Positions 37,275 to 46,538 are shown, counted from the first letter of the stretch. The stretch is 64,000 nt of DNA from Candidatus Colwellia aromaticivorans (GCF_003333305.1 NZ_QOLD01000069.1:1-64000), one strand, 5' to 3'. A program made the numbers and translations. Notes: a model not told the origin generated them from the letters alone.

Positions 37275-38292
37275 ATTTAATTCCTCTAGCGAGTGGGTTT
37301 AACGCGGCATAAATAAAATCTGTTAGGATGTGCACGATAAAAATAAAGCATGATAAAACTAATAGACCACTTTGAATGGCGGTATAATCTCTTTGATAAA
37401 TACTTTCTATAAGCCAACGACCTATTCCCGGCCAGCTAAAGATGACTTCAGTGACCATTGCAATGGTCACTAAATTAGCAAATTGCAAACCAACGTGACG
37501 AATTATTCTAATTAGTGCGTTTCTGATGGCGTGACGAAAAATAATTTGTTGAAAAGTTAAACCTTTAGCACTAGCTGCACGAATATAGTTAGTTTCTAAC
37601 ACTTCGATCATTGAAGTACGAGCTAAACGAATAAAGATCGTTGCAGGTGCTACTGCAATAACACAAGCAGGTAGAATAATGTGGGCGGTAGCATCACTAA
37701 AGGCTTGCCATTTATATGGACTGTCACTCAGAAGGATATCAATAAACTGAATGCCGGTTACTAGCTCTATTTCGAATAGTAAACTTATCTGCCCAGCAGA
37801 AGGAAACCAGCCTAAGTTGATAGAGAAAGCTAAAATTGCCAATAGCCCTAACCAAAAAACTGGTACCGAGTAACCTAACATTGACACAGACAAAATCAAG
37901 TTATCAGTGAGTTTATTATGCTTTATTGCTGCAATAAAGCCTAAGGGAATACCAACAAGCATAGCAATGAGCAGTGCTACTAAACTGAGTTCAATCGTTG
38001 CGGGTAGTAAGTTAACTATTTCAGTACTAATATCTGACTGGCTTGCCATTGATAACCCTAAGTCACCGTTGATTATATGGCTGAGGTAAGTCATGTATTG
38101 CCAGAAAAAATTACGGTGAGTTTGATAAGCCTCATTAAGCTCAATAAGTTGGCTTGGTGTCGCATTAATAGCACCTGATAAATTAATTATTGCCTCACCA
38201 GGGAATAAAAAATTTAAGCTAAATGACAGTAGTGTCAATAATAACATAGTAAACATAAATAGGCTTAATCGGCGTAAAGTAAAAACTAGCAT
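37264..38292 (-). CDS. sapB: Sap-type peptide ABC transporter permease SapB
   Basis: A 342-residue inner-membrane permease of the DppB/OppB class. It starts with a hydrophobic helix after TLRRLSLFMF. It carries the EAA loop (ETNYIRAASAKGLTFQQIIFRHA) and ends in ALNPLARG. The stop of sapA and start of sapB are two bases apart, and the 3' end overlaps sapC. Confidence 0.92.
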   Translation of the reverse strand: MLVFTLRRLSLFMFTMLLLTLLSFSLNFLFPGEAIINLSGAINATPSQLIELNEAYQTHRNFFWQYMTYLSHIINGDLGLSMASQSDISTEIVNLLPATIELSLVALLIAMLVGIPLGFIAAIKHNKLTDNLILSVSMLGYSVPVFWLGLLAILAFSINLGWFPSAGQISLLFEIELVTGIQFIDILLSDSPYKWQAFSDATAHIILPACVIAVAPATIFIRLARTSMIEVLETNYIRAASAKGLTFQQIIFRHAIRNALIRIIRHVGLQFANLVTIAMVTEVIFSWPGIGRWLIESIYQRDYTAIQSGLLVLSCFIFIVHILTDFIYAALNPLARGIKYGA

Positions 38293-38294
38293 AA

Positions 38295-39980
38295 TTAATT
38301 TACACCTGTATTAATGATGTTGTTTTTTCTGCGTTGAGGGTTCTGCTTTACCACTGTTTTCTTACTGGTTAATTTGCGCTTGGCTACGTGGTAAAAATTG
38401 ATACCGCCAAAGGGTGTTAAAATGTTACCTATTACATTGTTCCCCCGCGCTTGATAACGTTTTGAGTGCGCAATTGGAATTAAGGGAACTGCTTGTGTAA
38501 GTATAGCCATAGCTTGAGCGTAGTATTTTTTTCTTTGATTAATATTAGTTGTTTGCAATGCTTTTTTTATAATAGCATCATATTCTTGGTTACACCAAAA
38601 GGTGGTGTTGCTGCCAGTTTGTGTAGCGGAACAACTAAGTATAGGGGTGAAAAAATTATCAGGATCAGGGTTATCTGCAGACCAACCTAACAAAAAGCTT
38701 TGATGCTCGCCAAGTTTCAATCGTTTTAAAAAAGTGTTCCATTCATAACTAATAATATTAACTTTTATATCAATTTTCTTTAAGTCGCTTTGAATAAGCT
38801 TAGCCATAGTGATGGCATTTGGGTTATAAGGCCTTTGAATTGGCATGGCCCACAAATCCATAGTGAAGCCATCTGAATAGCCCGCTTGGGTTAGAAGGCT
38901 TTTTGCTAATATAGGATTAAATTCTTGTTCAAGGATACTTTCATCAAAAGCCCATGAAGTTTTGGGTAATAATGAATTAGCCATTTCAGCTTTCCCTTGA
39001 TAAACCGTATCAAGCAAGGTTTTTTTATTAATCGCATAACTGATTGCTTGTCTAACTAGTTTATTATCAAAGGGGGCTTTTTTGACATTAAAACCAAAAT
39101 AGCCAACGTTTAATGCCGTTACCGCCTCTAATGATAAATCTTCACGCTGAATTATTTTTTCATGGGCAATGGGGTAAGCTGTAACATCACACTCATTTGC
39201 GAGCAGTTTGGTTAATCTACCTGTATTACTGGGGGTTATATCAAATACTAGTTGTTCAATTTGTGCAGGTTCTTGCCAGTATCGTTCGTGACGGTAAAAG
39301 CGTATTAATGATCCAACGCGATATTCTTTTAACTTAAAGGGCCCTGTTCCTATTGGGTGTGTGTCTATATTTGATTTAGCCTTTTGTTTAGCAAGTTGTT
39401 CAGCATACTCAGCAGATAAAATTACAGCAAAATCAGTAGCAAGGTTCGCTAGGAATGAATTATCAGCATGAGACAAGTGAAATCGTATGGTGTGATCATT
39501 AATTTTTTCGATCTCGTCGATTAAATCACTAAAACTGACACTTTGAAAAAAAGGGTAATTTCCACCAGAAACTAAGTGATACGGATGCTCAGTATCTATA
39601 ATTCTTTTAAAGCTAAAAATGACATCGTCAGCAGTTAATAACCTACTCGGGGTAAAATAATCAGTGTGATGAAAAGCAACATTTTTTCGTAAATAAAAGG
39701 TGATTTTTTTACCATCATGAGTAACATGCCAAGACTCAGCTAGGGCAGAGCTCAATGTGTTTTTATCGCCCTGATAAGCAATTAATCTATCGTATAGCTG
39801 GTTTGAGGTCGCATCTATTGTTGTACCAGACGTGACCAGTTGAGGATTAAAAGTTTCTGGTGAGCCTTCAGCGCAGTAAATCACACTGCGCTCACTTAAT
39901 GATAGTTTACCTTCCTCGTTACAAGCAGTTAACAATAATAAGCTGAGTAGGATTGTTGTAATAAACTTAAGATAAATCAT
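38295..39980 (-). CDS. sapA: Sap-type periplasmic peptide-binding lipoprotein SapA
   Basis: A 561-residue solute-binding protein of family 5, the receptor of the Sap importer. The start at 39980 (MIYLKFITT) gives a normal signal peptide ending in the lipobox LLTAC. It is therefore probably an acylated periplasmic protein, unlike the non-lipidated E. coli SapA. The family signature appears in AESWHVTHDGKKITFYLRK and GTGPFKLKEYRVG. Its first 14 bases overlap the end of pspF. Confidence 0.9.
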   Translation of the reverse strand: MIYLKFITTILLSLLLLTACNEEGKLSLSERSVIYCAEGSPETFNPQLVTSGTTIDATSNQLYDRLIAYQGDKNTLSSALAESWHVTHDGKKITFYLRKNVAFHHTDYFTPSRLLTADDVIFSFKRIIDTEHPYHLVSGGNYPFFQSVSFSDLIDEIEKINDHTIRFHLSHADNSFLANLATDFAVILSAEYAEQLAKQKAKSNIDTHPIGTGPFKLKEYRVGSLIRFYRHERYWQEPAQIEQLVFDITPSNTGRLTKLLANECDVTAYPIAHEKIIQREDLSLEAVTALNVGYFGFNVKKAPFDNKLVRQAISYAINKKTLLDTVYQGKAEMANSLLPKTSWAFDESILEQEFNPILAKSLLTQAGYSDGFTMDLWAMPIQRPYNPNAITMAKLIQSDLKKIDIKVNIISYEWNTFLKRLKLGEHQSFLLGWSADNPDPDNFFTPILSCSATQTGSNTTFWCNQEYDAIIKKALQTTNINQRKKYYAQAMAILTQAVPLIPIAHSKRYQARGNNVIGNILTPFGGINFYHVAKRKLTSKKTVVKQNPQRRKNNIINTGVN

Positions 39981-41106
39981 CAGTAACACCCCTCTCAAGT
40001 AAATTATATTTTTTTAAATAACCTCTCAGTTGATGATAGGTTAGTTCAAGTGCTTGAGCGGTTTTCTTTTGATTGTATTGGCAATGTGCTAACGCTGATT
40101 TAATTAATTCAACTTCGTAGTTTTGTGATAATGATTTTAATGATTGTGGGAAAGCATTGCTAATAGCATAGAGTGGACTGGCCGTTTCTACGATGTTTTC
40201 AGTATCAGCTAGGTCGCTAGCGGTTGATTTATCTGGTTGTTGAATACTATTCTCAGGGTGAGGTGCAATGAACTTTGGTTGTAACTGTGTTCTATCTATT
40301 GTCTTAATAAGCTGAGTTGGTCTAAAAGGCGACTCAAAGGGATCAATAATTAAATCATGTACAGGTAAATGAGGATTATTACAGCGATAAACACTGCGTT
40401 CGATTACATTTTTTAATTCTCGAATATTACCCGGCCAAGAGTATTCTAGCATGGCCCGTTTAGCCTTATCAGTAAAACCGCTAAACACTTCAAATTCTAA
40501 TTCTCTCGTCATATTGATAGCAAAATGCTCTGCTAACATGAGAATGTCGTCAAGTCGCTCTCTTAATGGCGGCAAAGTAATAACATCAAAAGCTAAACGG
40601 TCAAGCAAATCGGCTCTAAATTGGCCTGATGCTGCTAAGGTTGGTAAATCTTCATTGGTTGCTGCAACTAAACGTACATTGGTGGTAATCGTACGTGATC
40701 CGCCAACGCGTTCAAATTCGCCGTATTCAACCACACGTAATAATTTTTCTTGAATTAATCCAGAAGTATTCGCAATCTCATCTAAAAAAAGGGTGCCATT
40801 ATCTGCCCGTTCAAATCGACCTTCGTGACGTTTATTAGCACCGGTAAAAGCGCCAGAGTCATAACCAAAGAGTTCTGTTTCAAGTAAGTTTTCATTCAGA
40901 GCAGCACAATTAAGCTTTAAATAACTTTGTTCCCAACGTTTTGATAAATAATGTAAACGCGCAGCAACTAACTCTTTACCTGTACCACGTTCGCCAATAA
41001 TTAATACTGGTTTACTCAATAGCGCAATTTGTGATACTTGTTCTAACACCTCTAGAAAGCAGTTAGATTGACCAAGAAGATTGTCTTGTTTATTAAAGCG
41101 CGACAT
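39967..41106 (-). CDS. pspF: Phage-shock operon activator PspF
   Basis: A 379-residue bacterial enhancer-binding protein that activates sigma-54 RNA polymerase at the psp promoter and is held inactive by PspA. It consists of a AAA+ domain with no N-terminal sensor: Walker A GERGTGKE at 39-46, GAFTGA at 85-90, Walker B GTLFLDEI. The C-terminal Fis-type helix-turn-helix is KKTAQALELTYHQLRGYLKK. A linker of about 80 residues before the helix-turn-helix makes it longer than E. coli PspF (about 325 residues). It is divergent from pspA and heads the sap genes. Confidence 0.95.
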   Translation of the reverse strand: MSRFNKQDNLLGQSNCFLEVLEQVSQIALLSKPVLIIGERGTGKELVAARLHYLSKRWEQSYLKLNCAALNENLLETELFGYDSGAFTGANKRHEGRFERADNGTLFLDEIANTSGLIQEKLLRVVEYGEFERVGGSRTITTNVRLVAATNEDLPTLAASGQFRADLLDRLAFDVITLPPLRERLDDILMLAEHFAINMTRELEFEVFSGFTDKAKRAMLEYSWPGNIRELKNVIERSVYRCNNPHLPVHDLIIDPFESPFRPTQLIKTIDRTQLQPKFIAPHPENSIQQPDKSTASDLADTENIVETASPLYAISNAFPQSLKSLSQNYEVELIKSALAHCQYNQKKTAQALELTYHQLRGYLKKYNLLERGVTDDLS

Positions 41107-41414
41107 GGCTTGACCTAATTATGATACCAATTAAATTCATTATAAATTGAAATAACTAAATAGACTTGGTATTAGTTAATTTCACTAACAAATAGTGTAT
41201 TTTATTAATCGACGATATAATAGTATTTTTTAAGATTTCGATAAATCTAGCTAAAACAGTTGGTTAAGCCTTTTTGTCACGTTGGCGTAAAACATGAATA
41301 GCATAGTGTATAAGTTTACTACACATTTATACTCGTTTTTATTAAATTTGAATGAAATATCATTAATTTGAACAATAAGTAAGAGCGTTAACTAATATAT
41401 AAGAGGAAGTCGTT
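41107..41414. other. pspF-pspA divergent promoter region
   Basis: A 308-base AT-rich region with no gene. A short repeat-like segment at about 41124-41175 has ATACCAATTAAA and CTTGGTATTAG, resembling a decayed family 2 element. It also contains a possible sigma-54 site, listed separately. Confidence 0.4.
41282..41298 (+). promoter_or_regulatory. Weak sigma-54 promoter candidate for pspA
   Basis: TTGGC (41282-41286) and ATGAA (41294-41298) have the spacing of the -24/-12 elements, but the -12 reads TGA instead of TGC. PspF control requires a sigma-54 promoter somewhere in this gap, and this is the best match I found. It is not convincing on sequence alone. Confidence 0.3.
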
Positions 41415-42074
41415 ATGGGTATTTTTTCAAGGTTTACCGATATTATCAATTCGAATATTAATAATTTATTAGATAAAGCTGAAGATCCAGAAAAAATGGT
41501 ACGTTTAATTATTCAAGAAATGGAAGATACCTTAGTTGAAGTGCGTTCAAGTTCCGCTAAAACGTTAGCAGATAAAAAAGAACTTACTCGCCGAGTGACT
41601 CGTTTTGAAAATGAAGCACAACAATGGCAAGAAAAAGCAGAACTAGCGTTAAGTAAAGACCGAGAAGATTTAGCGCGTGCTGCGTTGATAGAAAAAAAGA
41701 AAAGTAGCGAGAATGCACAAACACTATTACAAGATTTAATGCATACAGAAGAGCATATAATGAAGCTTCAGAGTGAAGTTTTGCAATTGCAAGACAAACT
41801 AGCCGATGCAAAATCACGACAAAAAGTGATTGTTATGCGAGAGAAAACAGTTAAATCTCGTTTGAAAATTAAGAAGAATATTGATAGTAATAAAGTTGAT
41901 GATGCGTTAAGTCGTTTTGATCGTTATGAACGAAAAATTGACAATCTTGAAGGGCAAGTTGAAGCATATGATCTAGGTAGTAAATCTCTAGCGGATGAAA
42001 TTTCTGAACTTGAATCAGATGAAAAGGTAGATGATGAATTGGCTTCATTGAAAGCAAAAATGAAAAAGAAATAG
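41415..42074 (+). CDS. pspA: Phage shock protein A
   Basis: PspA is an ESCRT-III-like coiled-coil protein that binds PspF to keep the regulon off and coats stressed inner membrane. The 219-residue protein starts MGIFSRFTDIINSNINNLLD (amphipathic helix), followed by EDPEKMVRLIIQEMEDTLVE and long charged coiled coils. The length is normal. AGAGGAAG precedes the ATG. Confidence 0.96.
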   Translation: MGIFSRFTDIINSNINNLLDKAEDPEKMVRLIIQEMEDTLVEVRSSSAKTLADKKELTRRVTRFENEAQQWQEKAELALSKDREDLARAALIEKKKSSENAQTLLQDLMHTEEHIMKLQSEVLQLQDKLADAKSRQKVIVMREKTVKSRLKIKKNIDSNKVDDALSRFDRYERKIDNLEGQVEAYDLGSKSLADEISELESDEKVDDELASLKAKMKKK

Positions 42075-42183
42075 CATTAGATTATGAGTCGCTAGTTGCG
42101 AGTATTCAATAGTCATTGTATCTGACTATTGGTTAAACTTAAGCGTTAAGTTGAACGTTAAGTATTTAATAAGGGGAAGTATC

Positions 42184-42411
42184 GTGGAAGAGCTCATTAT
42201 GGCACCTGTTATTATTTTTATGGTCATCGTTGCGCCAATTTGGTTAGTACTGCATTACCGTAGTAAAGGGCAAGTTAGTCAAGGTCTTAGTGAAGAAGAG
42301 TATATCCAGTTATCTGACTTATCAGAAACGGCAGATAAAATGGCCGATCGTATTAAAACCCTTGAAGCTATTTTAGATGTGGAGACTCCAGATTGGAGAA
42401 ATAAGCTATGA
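42184..42411 (+). CDS. pspB: Phage shock protein B
   Basis: A 75-residue inner-membrane protein that with PspC senses stress and recruits PspA. One N-terminal helix (APVIIFMVIVAPIWLVLHY) is followed by a cytoplasmic amphipathic coiled segment (LSDLSETADKMADRIKTLEAIL). The start is GTG at 42184, preceded by AAGGGGAAG; the longer upstream frame from 42151 lacks a ribosome site. The stop overlaps pspC by four bases (ATGA). Confidence 0.94.
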   Translation: MEELIMAPVIIFMVIVAPIWLVLHYRSKGQVSQGLSEEEYIQLSDLSETADKMADRIKTLEAILDVETPDWRNKL

Positions 42412-42869
42412 TTGGGCGCAGAGGTGAGCTATACCGTAACCCAATTAATGGGAAAATAGCAGGTGTTTGTGCCGGTATCGCCGATTACTTTGGTTGGGAA
42501 ACCTGGTTAATAAGGATTTTAGTGGTGTCAGGTGTATTGTTTGGTATGCCTTTCTTAATATTCGGTTATGTTGCCGCTTGGTTTATACTTGATAAAAATC
42601 CTAAGGGGCAAGTTAAGCACAGTAAATATCACAGAGCAGGAACTTCAAAACATTCACAGTATGAAAGTGCTAGCAAACATGATGAAGATGAACAAGTGAA
42701 TGAATCGATTAAAGTTAAGGCTAGAGTGTGGCAATCAGGTGAACCACCTAAGCAGGCTTTTCACGATATTCGCCGTAAATTTTCTTCGTTAGAGAAACAG
42801 CTACAAGCAATAGAACACTATGTAACGTCACCAGAATTTACGGTGGCAAGAGAGATAAATAAACTATGA
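42408..42869 (+). CDS. pspC: Phage shock protein C
   Basis: A 153-residue PspC-domain membrane protein. The N-terminal PspC domain (YRNPINGKIAGVCAGIADYFG, then a transmembrane stretch through VSGVLFGMPFLIFGYVAAWFI) is followed by a longer basic and polar tail and a leucine-zipper-like helix (IRRKFSSLEKQLQAIEHYV). It is co-translated with pspB. The gene runs to the edge of the minisatellite that begins at 42871. Confidence 0.95.
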   Translation: MIGRRGELYRNPINGKIAGVCAGIADYFGWETWLIRILVVSGVLFGMPFLIFGYVAAWFILDKNPKGQVKHSKYHRAGTSKHSQYESASKHDEDEQVNESIKVKARVWQSGEPPKQAFHDIRRKFSSLEKQLQAIEHYVTSPEFTVAREINKL

Positions 42870-42870
42870 T

Positions 42871-42990
42871 CGTCCCTCGGTGCTCCGTTCGTCCCTCGGT
42901 GCTCCGTTCGTCTCTCGTGTGCTCCGTTCGTCTCTCGTGTGCTCCGTTCGTCTCTCGTGTGCTCCGTTCGTCTCTCGTGTGCTCCGTTCG
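42871..42990. repeat. 20-bp minisatellite after pspC
   Basis: Four exact tandem units of GCTCCGTTCGTCTCTCGTGT (42901-42980) follow two 19-base variants (CGTTCGTCCCTCGGTGCTC type). A partial fifth unit leads into the CTTCGAC repeat. It starts two bases after the pspC stop. Since 20 is not a multiple of three, reading frames through it are artefacts. Confidence 0.9.
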
Positions 42991-43165
42991 TCCTGAGCCA
43001 GTCGAAGGAAGCCAGTCGAAGGAAGCCAGTCGCCCTTCGACTGTTCGTTCCTCACGCTCAGGGTAAACGGTATTTCCCTATTTCCGCTTGTCCTGAGCTT
43101 GTCGAAGGGTCGAAGGAAGCCTGTGGTACTTCGACTGCTCGTTCCTCGCGCTCAGCATGAACGGT
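42985..43165. repeat. CTTCGAC/GTCGAAG inverted repeat cluster 2
   Basis: The same palindromic family as at 22853. TCCTGAGCCAGTCGAAGG, then three CCAGTCGAAGGAAG-type 14-base steps, CCTTCGACTGTTCGTTCC, TCCTGAGCTTGTCGAAGG, and a decayed last unit ending AACGGT at 43164. The following 140 bases up to ycjX contain nothing recognised. Confidence 0.8.
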
Positions 43166-43305
43166 TGTGTTTATTCCTAGTTATGGTGGCCACATTGACT
43201 AGTGATATGACTACCAAAGTAAACTAAGGCTATTATTTCTTTAAAAAAATCATTACCATCAAACTATTCAATTATTAAGCTCTTTAAAATTCAGTTAAAC
43301 AAAAC

Positions 43306-44763
43306 ATGGCAATGATTAAAAAACAGCGATTAGATAAATTAAAAAATAAAGCCAGTGAATTATTAAACCGTAGTCTAGATCAACACATCAATTTAGCCGT
43401 TACGGGGTTAAGTCGAAGTGGCAAAACCGCATTTATCACTTCACTTGTTAATCAATTAATCAATGAAGGTCACGGTAGTCGATTAAGTTTTTTCGATCCC
43501 GTTCATCACGGTAATTTTATTGCGGCTAAAAGGGTTCCACAAAAAAATCTATCTATCCCTCGCTTTGATTATGACAAAGCAATCTCTTCACTGACAAGTG
43601 ATATACCCTCATGGCCTGAGCCTACTCACGGTATTAGTGAATTACGTTTAGCAATTCGTTATCAACCCAAAAAATCATTATTGAAATATGCCACTGATAT
43701 GGCAACGTTAACGTTAGATATTACTGATTACCCGGGAGAATGGCTGCTTGATTTACCTATGCTCAATCAAACCTACGAACAATGGTCAGAGCAAACACAA
43801 GTATTATTGTCTGCGGCACCACGTGATAAACATTCTCAAGAGTTTTTAGTTAAAGTGGGACAAATTGATCCCTTTGGCGCAGTGGATGAAGAGCTATTAG
43901 CACAACTGTCAAAAGAATATACTAAGTTATTACATACTTTTCGTTATGAATTAGGACTATCGGTGATTCAACCAGGGAGATTTATTTTGCCTGCAGAGTT
44001 AGCTGGCGCTCCTATTTTAGAGTTCTTTCCGTTTCCAAACTTAAATACAATTGATGGCAATGATTATCAAAATGCGAGCGACGATAGCTTTATCGGTATG
44101 CTCAGGTCACGATATATTGAGTATAAAGAGCAAGTAGTTAAGGTGTTTTATCAGCAACACTTCTTACGTTTTGATCGACAAATTGTTTTAGCTGATTGCT
44201 TAACACCACTTAATGCTTGTTCAGACAATAGTGGCTCAGAGAGCTTTGCCGATTTACAACTAGCCATTGATATGATTTTAGAAAGCTATAGCTATGGTAA
44301 GTCAGGTTTGTTTTCTCGGTTATTTTCACCAAAAATAGATAAGCTGTTATTTGCAGCGACTAAAGCAGATCATGTTACTGCTGAGCAACATGGCCCGATG
44401 GTTTCTTTATTAGATCAACTTATATATCAAAGTAAACATAAGCTTAACTATGAAGCTATTGAAATGAAAACCCTGGCTATCGCTGCTGTGAAAAGTACTA
44501 CATCGGGGAAAACGCTACACAAAGGGCAAAGGATATCAGTTATTCAAGGTAATACTTTACCCAAAGGGCAAGAGTCGACAGCAAAAATAACACTTTTTCC
44601 TGGCGCTGTTCCTGAAAAATTACCTGAAAAAAATTATTGGCAACAAAGTGCTTTTAATTTTATTAATTTCTTACCCATTACAGGTATGGAAAAACATGAG
44701 CCTTTACCTCATATTCGTATGGATCAGGTATTACAATTCTTATTGGCGGACAAAATGATATGA
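43306..44763 (+). CDS. ycjX: YcjX-family P-loop stress protein
   Basis: A 485-residue member of the YcjX/DUF463 family. An N-terminal P-loop, GLSRSGKTAF (about 34-43), is followed by a DxxG-like element in LDITDYPGEWLLDLP. Family members are cytoplasmic GTPase-like proteins co-regulated with psp genes in E. coli and Shewanella, and their activity is still not well defined. It overlaps ycjF by four bases. The upstream repeats may separate it from pspC transcription. Confidence 0.93.
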   Translation: MAMIKKQRLDKLKNKASELLNRSLDQHINLAVTGLSRSGKTAFITSLVNQLINEGHGSRLSFFDPVHHGNFIAAKRVPQKNLSIPRFDYDKAISSLTSDIPSWPEPTHGISELRLAIRYQPKKSLLKYATDMATLTLDITDYPGEWLLDLPMLNQTYEQWSEQTQVLLSAAPRDKHSQEFLVKVGQIDPFGAVDEELLAQLSKEYTKLLHTFRYELGLSVIQPGRFILPAELAGAPILEFFPFPNLNTIDGNDYQNASDDSFIGMLRSRYIEYKEQVVKVFYQQHFLRFDRQIVLADCLTPLNACSDNSGSESFADLQLAIDMILESYSYGKSGLFSRLFSPKIDKLLFAATKADHVTAEQHGPMVSLLDQLIYQSKHKLNYEAIEMKTLAIAAVKSTTSGKTLHKGQRISVIQGNTLPKGQESTAKITLFPGAVPEKLPEKNYWQQSAFNFINFLPITGMEKHEPLPHIRMDQVLQFLLADKMI

Positions 44764-45857
44764 ATAAAGGTAATGACAAAACGGACGAAAAAACCCACCA
44801 ACAGCAAATACTGTTTTCTGATAGTGAATTGTTGATTGAACAAGTTACTAATGAAGTAAAAGCAAGCCAAGATGGCAAACAAGTGATATTTGATAATCAA
44901 GATTACTTACCAATAGATGAACAAAAAGAATTACCAGCACTATTAAATGAGCAAACCTTAGAGCACAATTTAACGGCAACAAAATCTAAGCCGCGTTGGT
45001 TATGGCGTATAGCGTTAACGCTACTTACCGGTGTTATTGGTGTTGAAACCGTTGACTTTTTTATGATGGGTTTTGTCAATTCGCCAATTATTACGAGTGT
45101 CTATGGTGTTATATTATCCTGTTTAATAGTGCTTGCTTCTTCAAGTGTGTTTAGTGAATGGTCAACCTTACGACAATTCAAATGCAGAGAAAAATTAAAA
45201 CAACAAGCGTGTGAATTACTTTCAGATAATTCGCTAACTAAAGAGCAAAATATTAGCGCGTTAGACGTAAAAACCTTTTGTCAAAAAGTGAGTGAAAACT
45301 TGCCTTGTGATCTGGTTTCAGAGCAAGAGCAAGCGTGGCAAGATGCCTTAAATGCTCAATACAGTGACGCTGAATTATTACAACTCTATTCGCGATTAGT
45401 ACTGACAAAGGTAGATGAGAAAGCGATGGCTGAAATTGCCAAATTCTCTACAGAGGCCGTTGTTTTGGTTGCACTTAGCCCTGTGGCATTAATCGATATG
45501 TTGATAATTTTATGGCGTAATTTACGCATGATTAATAAAGTTGCGCTCTTGTATGGTATAAAATTAGGATATTGGAGCAGAATAAAACTGATCAGGCAGG
45601 TGTTTGTTAATATGGCTTATGCTGGTGCTAGTGAGCTTATTGCTGATTTTGGATCGGATATGATCGGTGCTGATTTACTGGGTAAACTTTCGGGTCGTTT
45701 GGCTCAGGGATTAGGCGCGGGCATGCTAACAGCTCGCTTAGGTGTTAAAACTATGCAGTTATGCCGTCCTATTCCGTTTGCAGACAAGCCTAAGTTAGCT
45801 CATGTTAGAAGAGAAATGTTGGCAACAATTAAAAATCTAATCAGCCGAAAAGCCTAA
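44760..45857 (+). CDS. ycjF: YcjF-family membrane protein (DUF697/TIGR01620)
   Basis: A 365-residue inner-membrane protein. The acidic cytoplasmic N-terminus is followed by two transmembrane helices (about 80-100 and 112-132), a helical region, and a C-terminal DUF697 domain (LVALSPVALIDMLIILWRNL, GLGAGMLTARLGVKTM). It is coupled to ycjX by a four-base overlap, as in the psp regulons of relatives. The function is unknown. Confidence 0.9.
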   Translation: MNKGNDKTDEKTHQQQILFSDSELLIEQVTNEVKASQDGKQVIFDNQDYLPIDEQKELPALLNEQTLEHNLTATKSKPRWLWRIALTLLTGVIGVETVDFFMMGFVNSPIITSVYGVILSCLIVLASSSVFSEWSTLRQFKCREKLKQQACELLSDNSLTKEQNISALDVKTFCQKVSENLPCDLVSEQEQAWQDALNAQYSDAELLQLYSRLVLTKVDEKAMAEIAKFSTEAVVLVALSPVALIDMLIILWRNLRMINKVALLYGIKLGYWSRIKLIRQVFVNMAYAGASELIADFGSDMIGADLLGKLSGRLAQGLGAGMLTARLGVKTMQLCRPIPFADKPKLAHVRREMLATIKNLISRKA

Positions 45858-45884
45858 AGCTTACTTTGCTCTTTAAGTTTAGCT

Positions 45885-45902
45885 GTAACTATTATTTTAC
45901 GA
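45885..45902. promoter_or_regulatory. Weak TyrR box upstream of phhB
   Basis: TGTAAC-TATTAT-TTTACG matches the TyrR consensus TGTAAA-N6-TTTACA at 10 of 12 positions and keeps the key G and C. It is 255 bases from phhB, but only about 92 if the inserted element between them is ignored. Confidence 0.4.
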
Positions 45903-45937
45903 AACTTAACTCTGTTAGTTTTTGACCTGTGCGCATT

Positions 45938-46100
45938 ATACCAATCTCACTAACTATGTGATCATTTCTACTTGTTAAAACGACCAACTACTTCGTTATT
46001 TATTTAATAGCTAGAACAACTAGTTATTGAAATAAATGCCTTGTATTTGACCGTTTTCCCTACGTATAAAATAGATCACCTAATTAATGAAACTGGTATT
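45938..46100. repeat. Inverted-end element, family 2
   Basis: A 163-base element with ends ATACCAATCTCACTAAC...GTGATCA and, inverted, ATACCAGTTTCATTAAT...GTGATCT. About 20 of 27 end positions pair. An internal ATTTAATAGCTAG/CTAGTTATTGAAAT arm could fold. Fragments of similar ends are seen near 15447-15460 and 41124. It lies between ycjF and phhB. Confidence 0.65.
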
Positions 46101-46157
46101 ACTTCCCTTTTCTTAACTTTTTACCTTAAGATGAATGTAACTAGTTAAGGAATAAAA

Positions 46158-46496
46158 ATGAGTAAAAAATTATCAACGCAGCAATGTGAAGCGTGTCATG
46201 TTGACGCCCCAAAAGTGAGTGACGGCGAATTTAAACAGCTACTAAACCAAATTCCAGATTGGGTACCCCGAGTTCGCGATAACGTGATGATGTTAGAAAG
46301 AGAGTACAAATTCAAAAATTATAAGTTAGCTTGGGCATTTGCCAACAAAGTGAGTGAATTAGCTGAAGCCGAATTTCATCACCCATCTATTTTACTTGAA
46401 TGGGGTAAAGTCACGGTAACATGGTGGACACACTCTATTGGAGACTTGCATAAAAATGACTTTATTTGTGCGGCAAAAACTGATCAATTGATATGA
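46158..46496 (+). CDS. phhB: Pterin-4a-carbinolamine dehydratase
   Basis: PhhB dehydrates 4a-hydroxytetrahydrobiopterin, recycling the cofactor of phenylalanine hydroxylase. The 112-residue protein has the family core [39 protein letters not shown] and GDLHKNDF, with the catalytic histidines in HHP and WTH. No phenylalanine hydroxylase gene (phhA) lies beside it in this window, although the pair is commonly adjacent. AAGGAAT precedes the ATG. Confidence 0.95.
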   Translation: MSKKLSTQQCEACHVDAPKVSDGEFKQLLNQIPDWVPRVRDNVMMLEREYKFKNYKLAWAFANKVSELAEAEFHHPSILLEWGKVTVTWWTHSIGDLHKNDFICAAKTDQLI

Positions 46497-46538
46497 TTTG
46501 TAACATAAAAATACAAGCACATTATGTATTACACTAGT

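Noticed and set aside
41160-41200. Alternative sigma-54 site in CTTGGTATTAGTTAATTTC
   Set aside because: The -12 element does not match at the required spacing; the bases look more like a decayed repeat end.
42864-43160. Several frames of 63-73 codons on both strands
   Set aside because: They are produced by the 20-base tandem repeat and the CTTCGAC palindromes; all frames are open because the repeat lacks stop codons.
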